64,000 nt of DNA from Hahella sp. HN01 (lineage in GTDB: Bacteria > Pseudomonadota > Gammaproteobacteria > Pseudomonadales > Oleiphilaceae): assembly GCF_018986435.1 (NCBI RefSeq), contig NZ_JAHMIN010000017.1, positions 10,191 through 74,190 on the forward strand, in the 5' to 3' direction. A program made the translations under genes and the position numbers. The first letter of the stretch is position 1; every line of letters starts with the position of its first letter. Under the pieces are notes generated by a model. That model saw only the letters and a list, made by a program, of their open reading frames with translations, was not told the DNA's origin and made no database searches. Positions 45,384 through 54,687 of this stretch are shown piece by piece.

Positions 45384-47354
45384 TTACACCTGAAATGCGG
45401 TGGAAAGGGTTTTGAGTTCGTCCGCCAGGCGACTTTGCTCGCCGGCGGCGGCGGAGATTTGGTCCCCGGCTTCCTCAGCAACCTGAGATTTTTCTCCAAT
45501 TGACTGCATCTTGGAGGCGATATCGCCGCTGGCCTGCGCCTGCTGTTCCACCGCCGCCGCAATCTGCAACGCGCGCTGATTGATGTCGTGGATCGCCGCC
45601 AGCACGTCGTTCAGCACCTGACGCACCTCGCCCGCACTCACCACGCTCTTGTTGACGGAATCCTTGCTCGCCTCCACTTTCAACACCGCCCGGCCGCTTT
45701 CGTCCTGGAAAGCGCGGATCATATCTTCAATTTCTGTGGTTGAACTCTGAGTGCGTTGCGCCAACGAACGCACTTCATCCGCCACCACGGCGAACCCACG
45801 TCCTTGTTCACCCGCGCGAGCCGCCTCAATGGCGGCGTTGAGCGCCAACAGGTTGGTTTGTTCCGCGATGCTTTTGATGACGTCCACCACCTGGAAAATA
45901 CGCTCGCTGCTATCACGCAGACTGCGAATAGAAGTCGAGGCTTCGCCGACCTGCGCCGCGACGGTATCAATAGTCGCCGCCGCATCCGAGATCAGCTCAT
46001 TGGCTTTGTTCACCAGCGAATCTGCGGAACCGGCGGCGCTGGAGGCGCTGGACGTGTTCTCCGCAACCTCTTTGATGGAAGCGCTCATTTCCTCGATGGC
46101 GGAGGCGACCATGAGCGTATCCTGCTTCTGCGTACCCAGGCTGTCCGCGGTCGTCGCCACCGTCACGGCGCTTTCTTCCGCCACGGACGCCAATTGCCCG
46201 CTGCAGGCGGAAATCCGATGCACCGCGTCGCGGAAATTATCCAGCATATCGTTCAGCAGGCTTGCGATTTCCCCCAGCTCATCTCCCGCCAGGACTTTCG
46301 CCCGGCTGCGCAGGTCTTTACGAATAGATACGGCGCGCATGGTCTCCATCAGGCTGCTCACCTGCTTGTGCACGCCATGGGTCAGAAATGTCGCCATACC
46401 CCCGACGATGACCAGAGAAATCAGAGTCAGCGCGCAATGCCACCATAGCAAACTCAGATCATCGCTCTTAACCTGCTCAGCTAGCGCCAACACATCACTC
46501 GTCAATTTATCTTCGATGTTTTTCAGCAGGTTAATGCGTCCAGTTGACTGCTTGAACCAATCCGCCGCATCCTGCTGCAACTCGCCGCTCAAGGCGAAGC
46601 TGCGGTATTTTTCCACCTTTTCCACCGCATCGCCCTGCAAGGTGCGCTTGCGATATTCAACCTGCTCAGGCTGGGCGAACTGGTCGAAGGTATCCAGGTA
46701 AACATTCTGTTCGCTGACCAACCGGATAAATTTTTCATAATTTCCGGGCGCAAACTTCCCGGCGGCGAAAGTATTGCTGAGCACTGCCCGCTCGATTCCC
46801 GCCCGTTCCTTGCCCTGCAGAAAGTTGTAATAAGCCATCAGCGCCGAGCTGATCTGAGGGGTCACCGCGTCATCGGCGACGGTCGCTGCGGAGGAAAGCA
46901 GCAGTGCGTTAAGCTTGGTGTAATAGCCGATGGCTTCGGCGGCGGGAATATTCAGGCTGTCGACCCGTTGTCGGATCTGCGGCATTTGCGCTATCAGGTC
47001 ATCGACGGTTTTCATCAGCTCCAGCAGTTGTGGTCGGACGATCATATCGCGGTGTTTGCTCAGAAAGGCGGATAGTTCAGAGCGTCGTTGATCAGTCAGG
47101 GTGCGCTGTTCTTTGAGGGTCTCGCCGAAGGCCTTGCCTCCCGATCCCAGATACCCTGCGCTGGCGCCGCGTTCTTTTTGCAGTTCATGGGTCAGATAAC
47201 TGCTTTTCCCCGCCAGCGCCACCATGTAGGTGAGGTCATCCGCTTGTTGGTACTCGCGCAGAGACTCGGAAATAATCACATAAGCCAGTATCAAGAGACA
47301 GGCGGCGGCAGGCGCCACCAGTAAAACAAGCTTCTGAAAGAAATTGAGCTTCAT
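45384..47354 (-). CDS. Methyl-accepting chemotaxis protein with NIT sensor domain
   Basis: 656 residues. TM helix 1 at about 9-29; a periplasmic NIT (nitrate/nitrite-sensing type) domain at about 48-295, recognised from [22 protein letters not shown] helix 2 at about 302-325; HAMP (about 326-380); and a long MCP signalling coiled coil with the conserved tip [20 protein letters not shown]. No C-terminal CheR-binding pentapeptide is seen. It steers flagellar or other chemotaxis-like signalling via CheA/CheW. The ligand could be nitrate/nitrite or another small anion. It lies between the chitinases and an AraC regulator without clear operon linkage. Confidence 0.92.
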   Translation of the reverse strand: MKLNFFQKLVLLVAPAAACLLILAYVIISESLREYQQADDLTYMVALAGKSSYLTHELQKERGASAGYLGSGGKAFGETLKEQRTLTDQRRSELSAFLSKHRDMIVRPQLLELMKTVDDLIAQMPQIRQRVDSLNIPAAEAIGYYTKLNALLLSSAATVADDAVTPQISSALMAYYNFLQGKERAGIERAVLSNTFAAGKFAPGNYEKFIRLVSEQNVYLDTFDQFAQPEQVEYRKRTLQGDAVEKVEKYRSFALSGELQQDAADWFKQSTGRINLLKNIEDKLTSDVLALAEQVKSDDLSLLWWHCALTLISLVIVGGMATFLTHGVHKQVSSLMETMRAVSIRKDLRSRAKVLAGDELGEIASLLNDMLDNFRDAVHRISACSGQLASVAEESAVTVATTADSLGTQKQDTLMVASAIEEMSASIKEVAENTSSASSAAGSADSLVNKANELISDAAATIDTVAAQVGEASTSIRSLRDSSERIFQVVDVIKSIAEQTNLLALNAAIEAARAGEQGRGFAVVADEVRSLAQRTQSSTTEIEDMIRAFQDESGRAVLKVEASKDSVNKSVVSAGEVRQVLNDVLAAIHDINQRALQIAAAVEQQAQASGDIASKMQSIGEKSQVAEEAGDQISAAAGEQSRLADELKTLSTAFQV

Positions 47355-47514
47355 AAGCCACTCCGTCTGCTGGGGGGATATCCATCAAGAGCAATAGTCT
47401 GACGCGCGGACGCTTAAAACATCCGCAACGTCTTTAACAATAGACTATCCGCTCAATTTGCCCCAAGGACGAAGCGCGCAGAATATTCTGCGCCGCGAGA
47501 TTACGCGGTCCGGA

Positions 47515-48675
47515 TTAACGAGAGAACGCTTCTTCCGGAACAAACGATCGTGGCGTGGGCAGATTACGGTTGTTCAACGCAGGCACCCAGGACAGCTCCG
47601 GCGATAGCGAACCCAGAGAGGAATCTCCGCGCTGACGCCGCAACCAGCGTTCCTGCCGTTGCAGCATCTCCCGGTATTGCGCCGGGGGCATGCCGGTCCA
47701 GCGCTGGAATGCGCGACTCAGGGCGCTTTGCTCGGAGAAGCCAACTTGCACGGCGATCGCGGCGAGATCGAGTTTAGTGGTTTGCATCAGCGCCAGAGTC
47801 TGCATGAACTTGCGACGGTCCAACAACATGCGGAAACTGGCGTGCTCGCTTTTCAGTTGTTTGCCCAGTTCAATAGGCTCCATGCCCAATTGGGACGCCA
47901 CCATTTCCATGCTGGGAAACAGTTCCCCAGGTAGATTCGCCAGCACCCGGTTGACCTGAGCGGAGACGTTGCGGGAGCCCGGTCCAAGCATTTTCAGCAG
48001 ACGCTCTTTCAACGCTTCGAAGACCAGCGTGTCGCCCACGCAGAGGGTCTCGCGATTAACGCCTTCCAGCGAAAAGCGCACCGAGTCCACCGGACTGTGA
48101 AAGCTCACCCGGCAACCCAGCTCTTTTTCATACTGCACTGGATCGCCGACCGGCGCATGCTTGAAAGTGACCAGCGTAGCGCGCGCCTTGATGCCGGAGA
48201 TGCGGCTGCCCAGCGCTTTCCAGCAACTGATGAACGCTTCCACCAGGTGGTCCAGCATGAGTTTGCGCGGCCAGTTGTCTTTGAAAACGCAGGTGACGGC
48301 GTCTTCTTCCACCACCAGTTGCAACTCCCCGATGGAGCTGACCGCCCGTTGCGCCTTGCGCAGCACGGACAACGCCTCCTCCACGGAAGGCGCAGAGCTG
48401 ACGATATAGCCCAGAATGGAATAGGTCGAGGCGTCAATTTCCGCCCCGAACCTCAACCCCATATAGGGATCGCGGGTTTCCGACAGCGCCCGTGCGGTCA
48501 GCTCGTTGAGCATGCGCGCGGGAACCCAGCAACGTTCGTCCAACAACTCCCTTAACCCCTTCACCGCATCCACCAAGGCCTGCTCATCAAGCCGGCTCTC
48601 ACGTAGATATGCGAGATATGAAAATACGAAGCTACAGTGAATAGATGGCTCAACACCCTGTTTTACGAACGACAT
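47515..48675 (-). CDS. AraC-family transcriptional regulator
   Basis: 386 residues from the ATG at 48675 (AAGGA at 7-bp spacing; a GTG lies two codons upstream). The N-terminal two thirds match the arabinose-binding-type domain of OruR/GliR-like AraC proteins (DPYMGLRFG, STYSILGYIVSSAPSVEEAL). The C-terminal double HTH (about 285-370) includes LDLAAIAVQVGFSEQSALSR and FQRWTGMPPAQYREM. It sits 45 bp downstream of oppF on the same strand and may regulate the Opp run; its effector is unknown. Confidence 0.9.
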   Translation of the reverse strand: MSFVKQGVEPSIHCSFVFSYLAYLRESRLDEQALVDAVKGLRELLDERCWVPARMLNELTARALSETRDPYMGLRFGAEIDASTYSILGYIVSSAPSVEEALSVLRKAQRAVSSIGELQLVVEEDAVTCVFKDNWPRKLMLDHLVEAFISCWKALGSRISGIKARATLVTFKHAPVGDPVQYEKELGCRVSFHSPVDSVRFSLEGVNRETLCVGDTLVFEALKERLLKMLGPGSRNVSAQVNRVLANLPGELFPSMEMVASQLGMEPIELGKQLKSEHASFRMLLDRRKFMQTLALMQTTKLDLAAIAVQVGFSEQSALSRAFQRWTGMPPAQYREMLQRQERWLRRQRGDSSLGSLSPELSWVPALNNRNLPTPRSFVPEEAFSR

Positions 48676-48719
48676 AGACACTTCCTTACAACAACTAAAA
48701 CTCGATTACGTCCTTATGA

Positions 48720-49712
48720 TCACGCGTGATGGCAGGCGACGCGGCGTTGACCGTCCGCTACTTCACGCAGTTCCGGCTTGGTCTCTTCGCAGACCTGCGT
48801 CGCCATGGGGCAACGGGTGACGAAGGGGCATCCCAGCGGGGGATTGATGGGCGACGGCAAATCCCCTTCCAGCAACAGTACGTCCTTGCCGCGCTCCAGT
48901 TCCGGATCTGGAATCGGCACCGCGGAGATCAGCGCTTTGCTGTAGGGATGCAGCGGCTCCCGATACAGGTCGCGACTGTTCGCCACCTCCATGACATGCC
49001 CCAGATACAACACCATGACCCGATCGCTGATGTACTTCACCAGGTTAAGGTCATGGGCGATGAATATCAGCGACAGGCCCAGCTCCCGCTGCAGCTTTTT
49101 CAGCAGATTGACGATCTGCGCCTGAATGGAGACATCCAGGGCGGACACCGGCTCGTCGCAGATGATCAGGTCCGGCTCCAGCACCAGGGCGCGGGCGATG
49201 CCCACACGCTGACATTGTCCGCCAGAGAACTCATGGGGATAACGGTTGACCTGATTGGCGTGCAGGCCGACCGTCTCCATGATGCTGACCACTTTCGCCT
49301 CCCGTTCCGCGGAAGACATCTCCGGATAATGGGTCTTCAACGGCTCGGCGATGATCTCCCCCACGGTCATCCGTGGAGACAGCGAGGCGATGGGGTCCTG
49401 AAACACCATCTGCAGTTTCTGGCGTCGCTTGCGCAACTGCGAGGGCGAGAGTCCGAGCATATCCTCTCCCTGCCACACGACTTTGCCCTGCACGTTCTGC
49501 AGCATGCCAAGAATCGCGCGCGCCAGGGTGGACTTACCGCAACCGGACTCCCCTACAATGCCGAGAATTTCCCCTGGATACAGGTCGAAGCTGATGTGGT
49601 TCACCGCTTTCAGTTGCAACGCCTCACCCCGCCACGGCCAGACGCCGCCGCGCGGCAGATCGAAGCGGACGCAGAGATCCTGAACTCTCAATATCGGGTT
49701 GGCGCTGCTCAT
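48720..49712 (-). CDS. oppF: Oligopeptide ABC transporter ATPase OppF-type
   Basis: 330 residues. ABC ATPase with Walker A GESGCGKST, an LSGGQ-type signature reading FSGGQCQRVGIARAL, and Walker B LIICDEPVSALDVS. The C-terminal oligopeptide-transporter extension has the cysteine set (GCPFVTRCPMATQVC) that binds an iron-sulfur cluster in relatives. It would form a heterodimer with OppD to power peptide import. It is the last gene of oppA-oppB-oppC-oppD-oppF. Confidence 0.92.
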   Translation of the reverse strand: MSSANPILRVQDLCVRFDLPRGGVWPWRGEALQLKAVNHISFDLYPGEILGIVGESGCGKSTLARAILGMLQNVQGKVVWQGEDMLGLSPSQLRKRRQKLQMVFQDPIASLSPRMTVGEIIAEPLKTHYPEMSSAEREAKVVSIMETVGLHANQVNRYPHEFSGGQCQRVGIARALVLEPDLIICDEPVSALDVSIQAQIVNLLKKLQRELGLSLIFIAHDLNLVKYISDRVMVLYLGHVMEVANSRDLYREPLHPYSKALISAVPIPDPELERGKDVLLLEGDLPSPINPPLGCPFVTRCPMATQVCEETKPELREVADGQRRVACHHA

Positions 49713-49767
49713 TGGGCGGCTCCTCTCATCATGTCGGCATTACCTTTGTTCTTATATTGCAACATCT

Positions 49768-50802
49768 TCATAACACATCTCCGCGCACGCCGGCCTCCAG
49801 CTCCAGACGCGCGCCGGCGGCGGGCGGCTCTTTTCTGTGCGGCGGCGTCCAGGGCTTGTAACAGGCCCGCAAACGCGATCCGGACAACGCCTCCAGCGCA
49901 GGCGCGCGCGCCTCGCACTGCTCGCTCGCCTCGCAGCAACGCTCCGCAAACGGGCATCCCGTTGGCGGATTCAGCAGATTCGGTGGATTGCCGGGAATAG
50001 AGTAAAGCTCGTCGCTTTCGTCATCCGGTCTGGGAATCGCTTTCAACAGTCCCTGGGTATAAGGGTGGGACGGCATTTTGAAAATATCCAAAGTAGAGCC
50101 GTATTCCATCATGCGCCCGCCGTACATGATCATGGTGTGATCACAGGCGCCGGCGACAATGCCCAGGTCATGGGTGATCAGTACAATCGAAATGCTGAGT
50201 TCCCGCTGCAGCTCTCTCAATAGATGCATAATCTGGGCCTGAACCGTCACGTCCAACGCCGTGGTCGGTTCGTCCGCGATCAACATCTGCGGATTACACA
50301 GCAGCGACATGGCGATCATCACCCGTTGCCGCATCCCCCCGGAGAATTCATGGGGATACATGTTCACCCGCTCCCGCGCCTGCGGGATGCGCACCGCGTC
50401 CAGCATACGGATGGCTTCATTGAGCGCGTCCTTTTTCGACATCCCTTTATGGTGCATCAGCACTTCAGATAACTGATCGCTGACCCGCATGAAAGGGTTC
50501 AGCGAGGTCATCGGGTCCTGAAAAATAATGCCGATTTCTTTCGAGCGGATGCGATTCAGCTCCTGCTCGCTCAGGCCGATCAGCTCACGTCCGTTGAACT
50601 TGATGCTGCCCGACACATGGGCGTTGCTGGCCAGCAGCCCGAGAATGGCGAACACGCTCTGGCTTTTGCCGGAGCCGGACTCGCCCACAATGCCCAGGGT
50701 GGCGCCTTTTTCAACGCTGTAACTCAGTCCGCTGACCGCCTTGACCGATCCTTCGGGAGTGCTGAAGGACACGCTTAGATTTTCTACTTGCAACAATGTC
50801 AT
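49768..50802 (-). CDS. oppD: Oligopeptide ABC transporter ATPase OppD-type
   Basis: 344 residues. Walker A GESGSGKS, signature FSGGMRQRVMIAMSL, Walker B LIADEPTTALDVT, and the peptide-transporter C-terminal region with GCPFAERC followed by two more Cys. The tail after residue about 320 is unusually long and variable (HRKEPPAAGARLELE...). It lies 10 bp downstream of oppC, and oppF follows after 55 bp. It is the cytoplasmic energising subunit. Confidence 0.92.
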   Translation of the reverse strand: MTLLQVENLSVSFSTPEGSVKAVSGLSYSVEKGATLGIVGESGSGKSQSVFAILGLLASNAHVSGSIKFNGRELIGLSEQELNRIRSKEIGIIFQDPMTSLNPFMRVSDQLSEVLMHHKGMSKKDALNEAIRMLDAVRIPQARERVNMYPHEFSGGMRQRVMIAMSLLCNPQMLIADEPTTALDVTVQAQIMHLLRELQRELSISIVLITHDLGIVAGACDHTMIMYGGRMMEYGSTLDIFKMPSHPYTQGLLKAIPRPDDESDELYSIPGNPPNLLNPPTGCPFAERCCEASEQCEARAPALEALSGSRLRACYKPWTPPHRKEPPAAGARLELEAGVRGDVL

Positions 50803-50812
50803 AACCTTCGCC

Positions 50813-51736
50813 TCAATTACCCTTGGGATCTAGTGCGTCGCGTAACCCATCGCCGATGAAGTTAAAGCAGAACAGCGTGGCGATCAGCAACGTCATAGGA
50901 AACGCCAGCATCCAGGGAGTGCTGCGCATGTTGTCGGCGCCTTCAGAAATCAACGCGCCCCAGGAGGTCTGCGGCTCGGAGACGCCCAGGCCGAGGAAGG
51001 AAATGAATGATTCAAACATGATCATTTCCGGCACCAGCAGCGCGGCGTAAACGATAACGACACCCAGCAGATTGGGAATGACATGTCGCAGGATAATCAC
51101 CATGGGATGCACGCCAACGGTGAAGGCCGCCTCAATAAATTCCTTACGCTTTAAACTCAGGGTCTGACCGCGCACGATACGGGCCATGTTCAGCCAGCTC
51201 ACCGCCCCGATGGCGACGAACATCAGCAGCACATTACGTCCGAAAATCGCCATCAGCACGATGACCAGGAACATAAACGGAAACGCGCTGAGCACGTCCA
51301 CCAGCCGCATCATCAGGCTGTCGACTTTACCGCCGACAAACCCGGATACCGCACCGTACAGAGCCCCAATGACCACCGCGACAAACGCGCCGAGTACGCC
51401 GATCATCAATGAGATGCGACTGCCCTGCACCGCTCTCTGATACAGATCGCGCCCGACATGATCGAGGCCGAAGTAGTGCCCGCTTTCCAAATTGGGCTGC
51501 CCTTGTTCGTAGATATTGCTCAGGCGCCCCCAATCAATGGTTTCGTTGCTCCAATCTGAGGCATAGTGCCCCAAAAGAGAGAACCCCAGCAGCAGCGCCA
51601 GCACGCCCAGGCTGATCAACGCCGCCTTGTTGCGCGCGAAGCGTCTGGCCGCGTCCGCCCACAGGCTGCGGCCTTTGTATTTGCCCATGTTGGCGGCCAT
51701 CGCCGCCACGCCTTTGTCTTTGCCCATCAACAGCAT
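50813..51736 (-). CDS. oppC: Oligopeptide ABC transporter permease OppC-type
   Basis: 307 residues. It has an N-terminal cytoplasmic stretch, one helix at about 40-60, a periplasmic insert (SDWSNETIDWGRLS) and then the DppC/OppC permease core, with the EAA loop near KEFIEAAFTVGVHPM and WGALISEGAD. AAGGAA precedes the ATG at 51736. An in-frame Met at residue 17 (MGKYKG) is an alternative start. It pairs with OppB in the inner membrane. Confidence 0.91.
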   Translation of the reverse strand: MLLMGKDKGVAAMAANMGKYKGRSLWADAARRFARNKAALISLGVLALLLGFSLLGHYASDWSNETIDWGRLSNIYEQGQPNLESGHYFGLDHVGRDLYQRAVQGSRISLMIGVLGAFVAVVIGALYGAVSGFVGGKVDSLMMRLVDVLSAFPFMFLVIVLMAIFGRNVLLMFVAIGAVSWLNMARIVRGQTLSLKRKEFIEAAFTVGVHPMVIILRHVIPNLLGVVIVYAALLVPEMIMFESFISFLGLGVSEPQTSWGALISEGADNMRSTPWMLAFPMTLLIATLFCFNFIGDGLRDALDPKGN

Positions 51737-51778
51737 GATTCGTATTCCTTGTTATCCGATTCGCTAGGTTCGCCGCTA

Positions 51779-52699
51779 TCAGTAGCGGATGCGCGGGTCG
51801 AGCACGGTGTAGAGGATGTCCACTAACGCGTTGAAGAAAATGGTCAACGCGCCCACCAGAATGGTGACGCCGAGAATCAGGGAATAGTCGCGATTGATTG
51901 CGCCGTTGACGAAGTGCTGGCCGATGCCGCCGGTGGAGAACACTTTATCCACCACCACGGAACCGGTCACGATCCCAACAAAAGCCGGTCCTAAATAGGA
52001 AATGACCGGAATCATCGCGGGCTTGAGGGCGTGGCGCAGAATAATATGCGTGCGCGGCAGACCTTTGGCGCGGGCGCGCTGGATGAAAGTGCTGTTGAGG
52101 GTTTCGATCATGCTGCCTCGGGTGATCCTGGCGACTTGCGCCACATAGGACGTGGCCATGGCGACGATGGGCAGAATCAGATACTCGATGCGCCCTCCTT
52201 CCCAGCCGCCGGCGGGCAGCCATTTCAGGTACACCGCAAAGATCATGACGCACAACGGCGCCAGCACGAAGTTGGGCAACATGACCCCGGACATGGCGAA
52301 GGTCATGCCCGCGTAATCGGGCCATCGGTTATGATTGAGCGCCGCCACCACGCCGATGCCGACGCCCAGCAGCACCACAATCACGAAAGAGAGCACCCCG
52401 ATATAGGCGGATCTGGGAAAGCTCGATGAAATCAGTTCATTGACCGTATGGTCTTTGTATTTGAAAGAAGGCCCCAAATCCCCCTGAACCAGATCGCCAA
52501 GATAATAGAGGTACTGTTTCCACAAAGGCTGGTCTAAATGGTATTTGGCTTCGATGTTTTTCATCACCGCTTCCGGGACCTTGCGTTCATTGGTGAAAGG
52601 TCCGCCGGGCGCGGCGTGCATCAACGTAAATGAAATAGTGACGAGTATCAGCAGCGTAGGAATCGCCACCAACAATCTTCTGATGATGAAGCTCAGCAT
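51779..52699 (-). CDS. oppB: Oligopeptide ABC transporter permease OppB-type
   Basis: 306 residues. The start MLSFIIRRLLVAIPTLLILV and the insert with HLDQPLWKQYLYYLGDLVQG and DLGPSFKYKD are standard for OppB/DppB. The EAA loop (IQRARAKGLPRTHIILRHAL) contacts the ATPases. It is an inner-membrane permease, 57 bp downstream of oppA and 42 bp upstream of oppC, on the same strand. Confidence 0.93.
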   Translation of the reverse strand: MLSFIIRRLLVAIPTLLILVTISFTLMHAAPGGPFTNERKVPEAVMKNIEAKYHLDQPLWKQYLYYLGDLVQGDLGPSFKYKDHTVNELISSSFPRSAYIGVLSFVIVVLLGVGIGVVAALNHNRWPDYAGMTFAMSGVMLPNFVLAPLCVMIFAVYLKWLPAGGWEGGRIEYLILPIVAMATSYVAQVARITRGSMIETLNSTFIQRARAKGLPRTHIILRHALKPAMIPVISYLGPAFVGIVTGSVVVDKVFSTGGIGQHFVNGAINRDYSLILGVTILVGALTIFFNALVDILYTVLDPRIRY

Positions 52700-52756
52700 G
52701 TTTTTATTTTCCCACTAGAGTAGAGCCGCCTGCGCGCGCAGGCGGCTAAAACTGAC

Positions 52757-54478
52757 TTATTGCGCCTTGATGTACATATCTTTGGCGTAAGCGATGTCCA
52801 GAGGATTATTAGTGGCGTATCCGCCGAGCTGAGGGCTGACCATACGCAGGCCGCGGTAGAAGTAGATGGGCGCCACAGGCATTTCTTCGCTGAGGATCTG
52901 CTCCGCTTTCTCATAGAAAGGCGCGGGATCTGTGGAATTGCGCGCGTCTGCGAGCAGTTTGTCGAATTCTGCATTGCTCCACTTGCCGTCGTTGTTGCCG
53001 CTGTTGGACAACATCAAGGTCAGGAAGGTGGAGGCTTCGTTATAGTCGCCGTTCCAGCCGTAGCGGGCCACTTTGAAGTTACCGGCGGCTTTTTCAGTCA
53101 GGAAGGTTTTCCATTCCATGTTGGTCGGCGTCACGATGGCGCCCAGTTTTTCTTTCCACATCTGGCTGATGGCGACAGCGATGGATTTGTGGCCTTCGCT
53201 GGTGTTGTACACCAGATCGAACACCAGTGGGTTGTCTTTGTTATAGCCGGCTTCGTTGAGCAGACGAACCGCTTCAGCGTCTCTTTCCGCCTGGGTCATT
53301 TTGCTGATTTCAGGCGCGACATAATGGAAGCCGTTCACTTCTGGAGGAGTGATGCTGTAAGCGGGAGTCTGCCCGCCTTTGGTAATGTATTTGACGATGA
53401 TGTCGCGGTCGATCGCATAGCTCAGCGCTTTACGTACGCGCACGTCGTCGAAGGGTTTTTCCTGCAGATTGAACTGATACATGTAAGTCGCCAGTTTTGG
53501 CACGGAGATCAGCTCATCGTTCATGTCTTGCTTGATGCGCTCCATCTGGGAAACCGGCACCGTGTTGGTGTGGTGCATTTCACCGGCTTCAAAGCGCTGC
53601 ATTTCGGCGACGGTGTCGTCGATGGGCAGGTATACCACTTCATTGATGATGGTGTTCGCATTGCCCCAGTAGTGTTCATTGCGTACGGCGACCATTTTTT
53701 CGCCGACACTCCATTCTTTCAGCTTGTAAGCGCCATTGGAGACGATGTTGCCGGGCTTGGTCCAGTCGCCTTTGTATTTTTCCACGGCTCTCTGTGGTGA
53801 GGGATAAGTGGTGTAGTGGGACACCATGATGGGCAGATAGGTCACCGGCACTTCCAGAGACACCTGCAGGGTGTAATCGTCCAGCGCTTTCACGCCCAGT
53901 TCGGTAATCGGTTTTTCGCCGTTGACGATGGCGGTGCTGTTGGCGACGCCGGCGACTTCCATGTAGTAAGCGTAGTTGGAGCCGACTTCGGGATTAACCG
54001 CGCGTCTCCAGGAATAAACGAAATCATTGGCGGTGACGGGCTCGCCGTCACTCCACTTGGCGTTGTGACGTAATTTGAAAGTCCAGGTTTTGAAGTCTTC
54101 GCTGGCGCTCCAGCTCTCCGCCACTCCGGGCATCAACTGACCGTCGGCGCCACTGCTGGTCAAACCTTCGAACAGATCGTTAACGACGGCGCCGCCGACG
54201 CTGTCATCCACCAACTGAGGATCTATGGAGCCGGGCTCCGAACCATTACCCCTTACCAGCACCTGCTCCGCGGACAACGGCTCTCCCGTGACCGGGTGCA
54301 TTCGCGTCGTTGCGCTCCCAGGTTGCTTCGCCCCCGACTTGGCGTCCATCTGACTGACTTGGGCGGCTTCCGCTTTTGGCGCGACGGAAACCGGCTCATC
54401 ACCGGAACCGCCGCATCCTGACAAGGTAAAGGCAGCGGCCAACATGGTCGCGCCGGCAAACAGGTGTAATGTTTTCAT
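52757..54478 (-). CDS. oppA: Oligopeptide-binding lipoprotein OppA-type
   Basis: 573 residues from the ATG at 54478 (a TTG at 54490 is in frame). The N-terminus MKTLHLFAGATMLAAAFTLS followed by GC is a lipobox, so the mature protein should be lipid-anchored, unlike soluble E. coli OppA. The family features LVRGNGSEPGSIDPQLVDD, KWSDGEPVTANDFVYSWRRA and a long extended-cleft fold (SBP_bac_5) are clear. It captures oligopeptides for OppBCDF. A DUF885 peptidase gene lies 209 bp upstream on the same strand. Confidence 0.93.
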   Translation of the reverse strand: MKTLHLFAGATMLAAAFTLSGCGGSGDEPVSVAPKAEAAQVSQMDAKSGAKQPGSATTRMHPVTGEPLSAEQVLVRGNGSEPGSIDPQLVDDSVGGAVVNDLFEGLTSSGADGQLMPGVAESWSASEDFKTWTFKLRHNAKWSDGEPVTANDFVYSWRRAVNPEVGSNYAYYMEVAGVANSTAIVNGEKPITELGVKALDDYTLQVSLEVPVTYLPIMVSHYTTYPSPQRAVEKYKGDWTKPGNIVSNGAYKLKEWSVGEKMVAVRNEHYWGNANTIINEVVYLPIDDTVAEMQRFEAGEMHHTNTVPVSQMERIKQDMNDELISVPKLATYMYQFNLQEKPFDDVRVRKALSYAIDRDIIVKYITKGGQTPAYSITPPEVNGFHYVAPEISKMTQAERDAEAVRLLNEAGYNKDNPLVFDLVYNTSEGHKSIAVAISQMWKEKLGAIVTPTNMEWKTFLTEKAAGNFKVARYGWNGDYNEASTFLTLMLSNSGNNDGKWSNAEFDKLLADARNSTDPAPFYEKAEQILSEEMPVAPIYFYRGLRMVSPQLGGYATNNPLDIAYAKDMYIKAQ

Positions 54479-54560
54479 AGATACTCGCAAACTCCTTAGC
54501 TGGTTATTTTGTTCCTGAACGGTCGACTGTATCGCGCTTCGCCACGCAACACGCCGTCGG

Positions 54561-54580
54561 CCCCCTGCTCACACAGGGGG
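54561..54580 (-). terminator. Hairpin between the peptidase gene and oppA
   Basis: CCCCCTG (54561-54567) pairs with CAGGGGG (54574-54580) across CTCACA. It lies 108 bp after the DUF885 stop on the minus strand with no U-tract. It may separate or balance the peptidase and Opp transcripts. Confidence 0.45.
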
Positions 54581-54687
54581 AACCAACGGCGAATGGCCTG
54601 AAGGCGTACGTATAACCGCTCCTGAACGGACGATGACTCAGAAATATCGGGTGAATGTTTTCAACAAGAAGAACAGATTCAGAGACT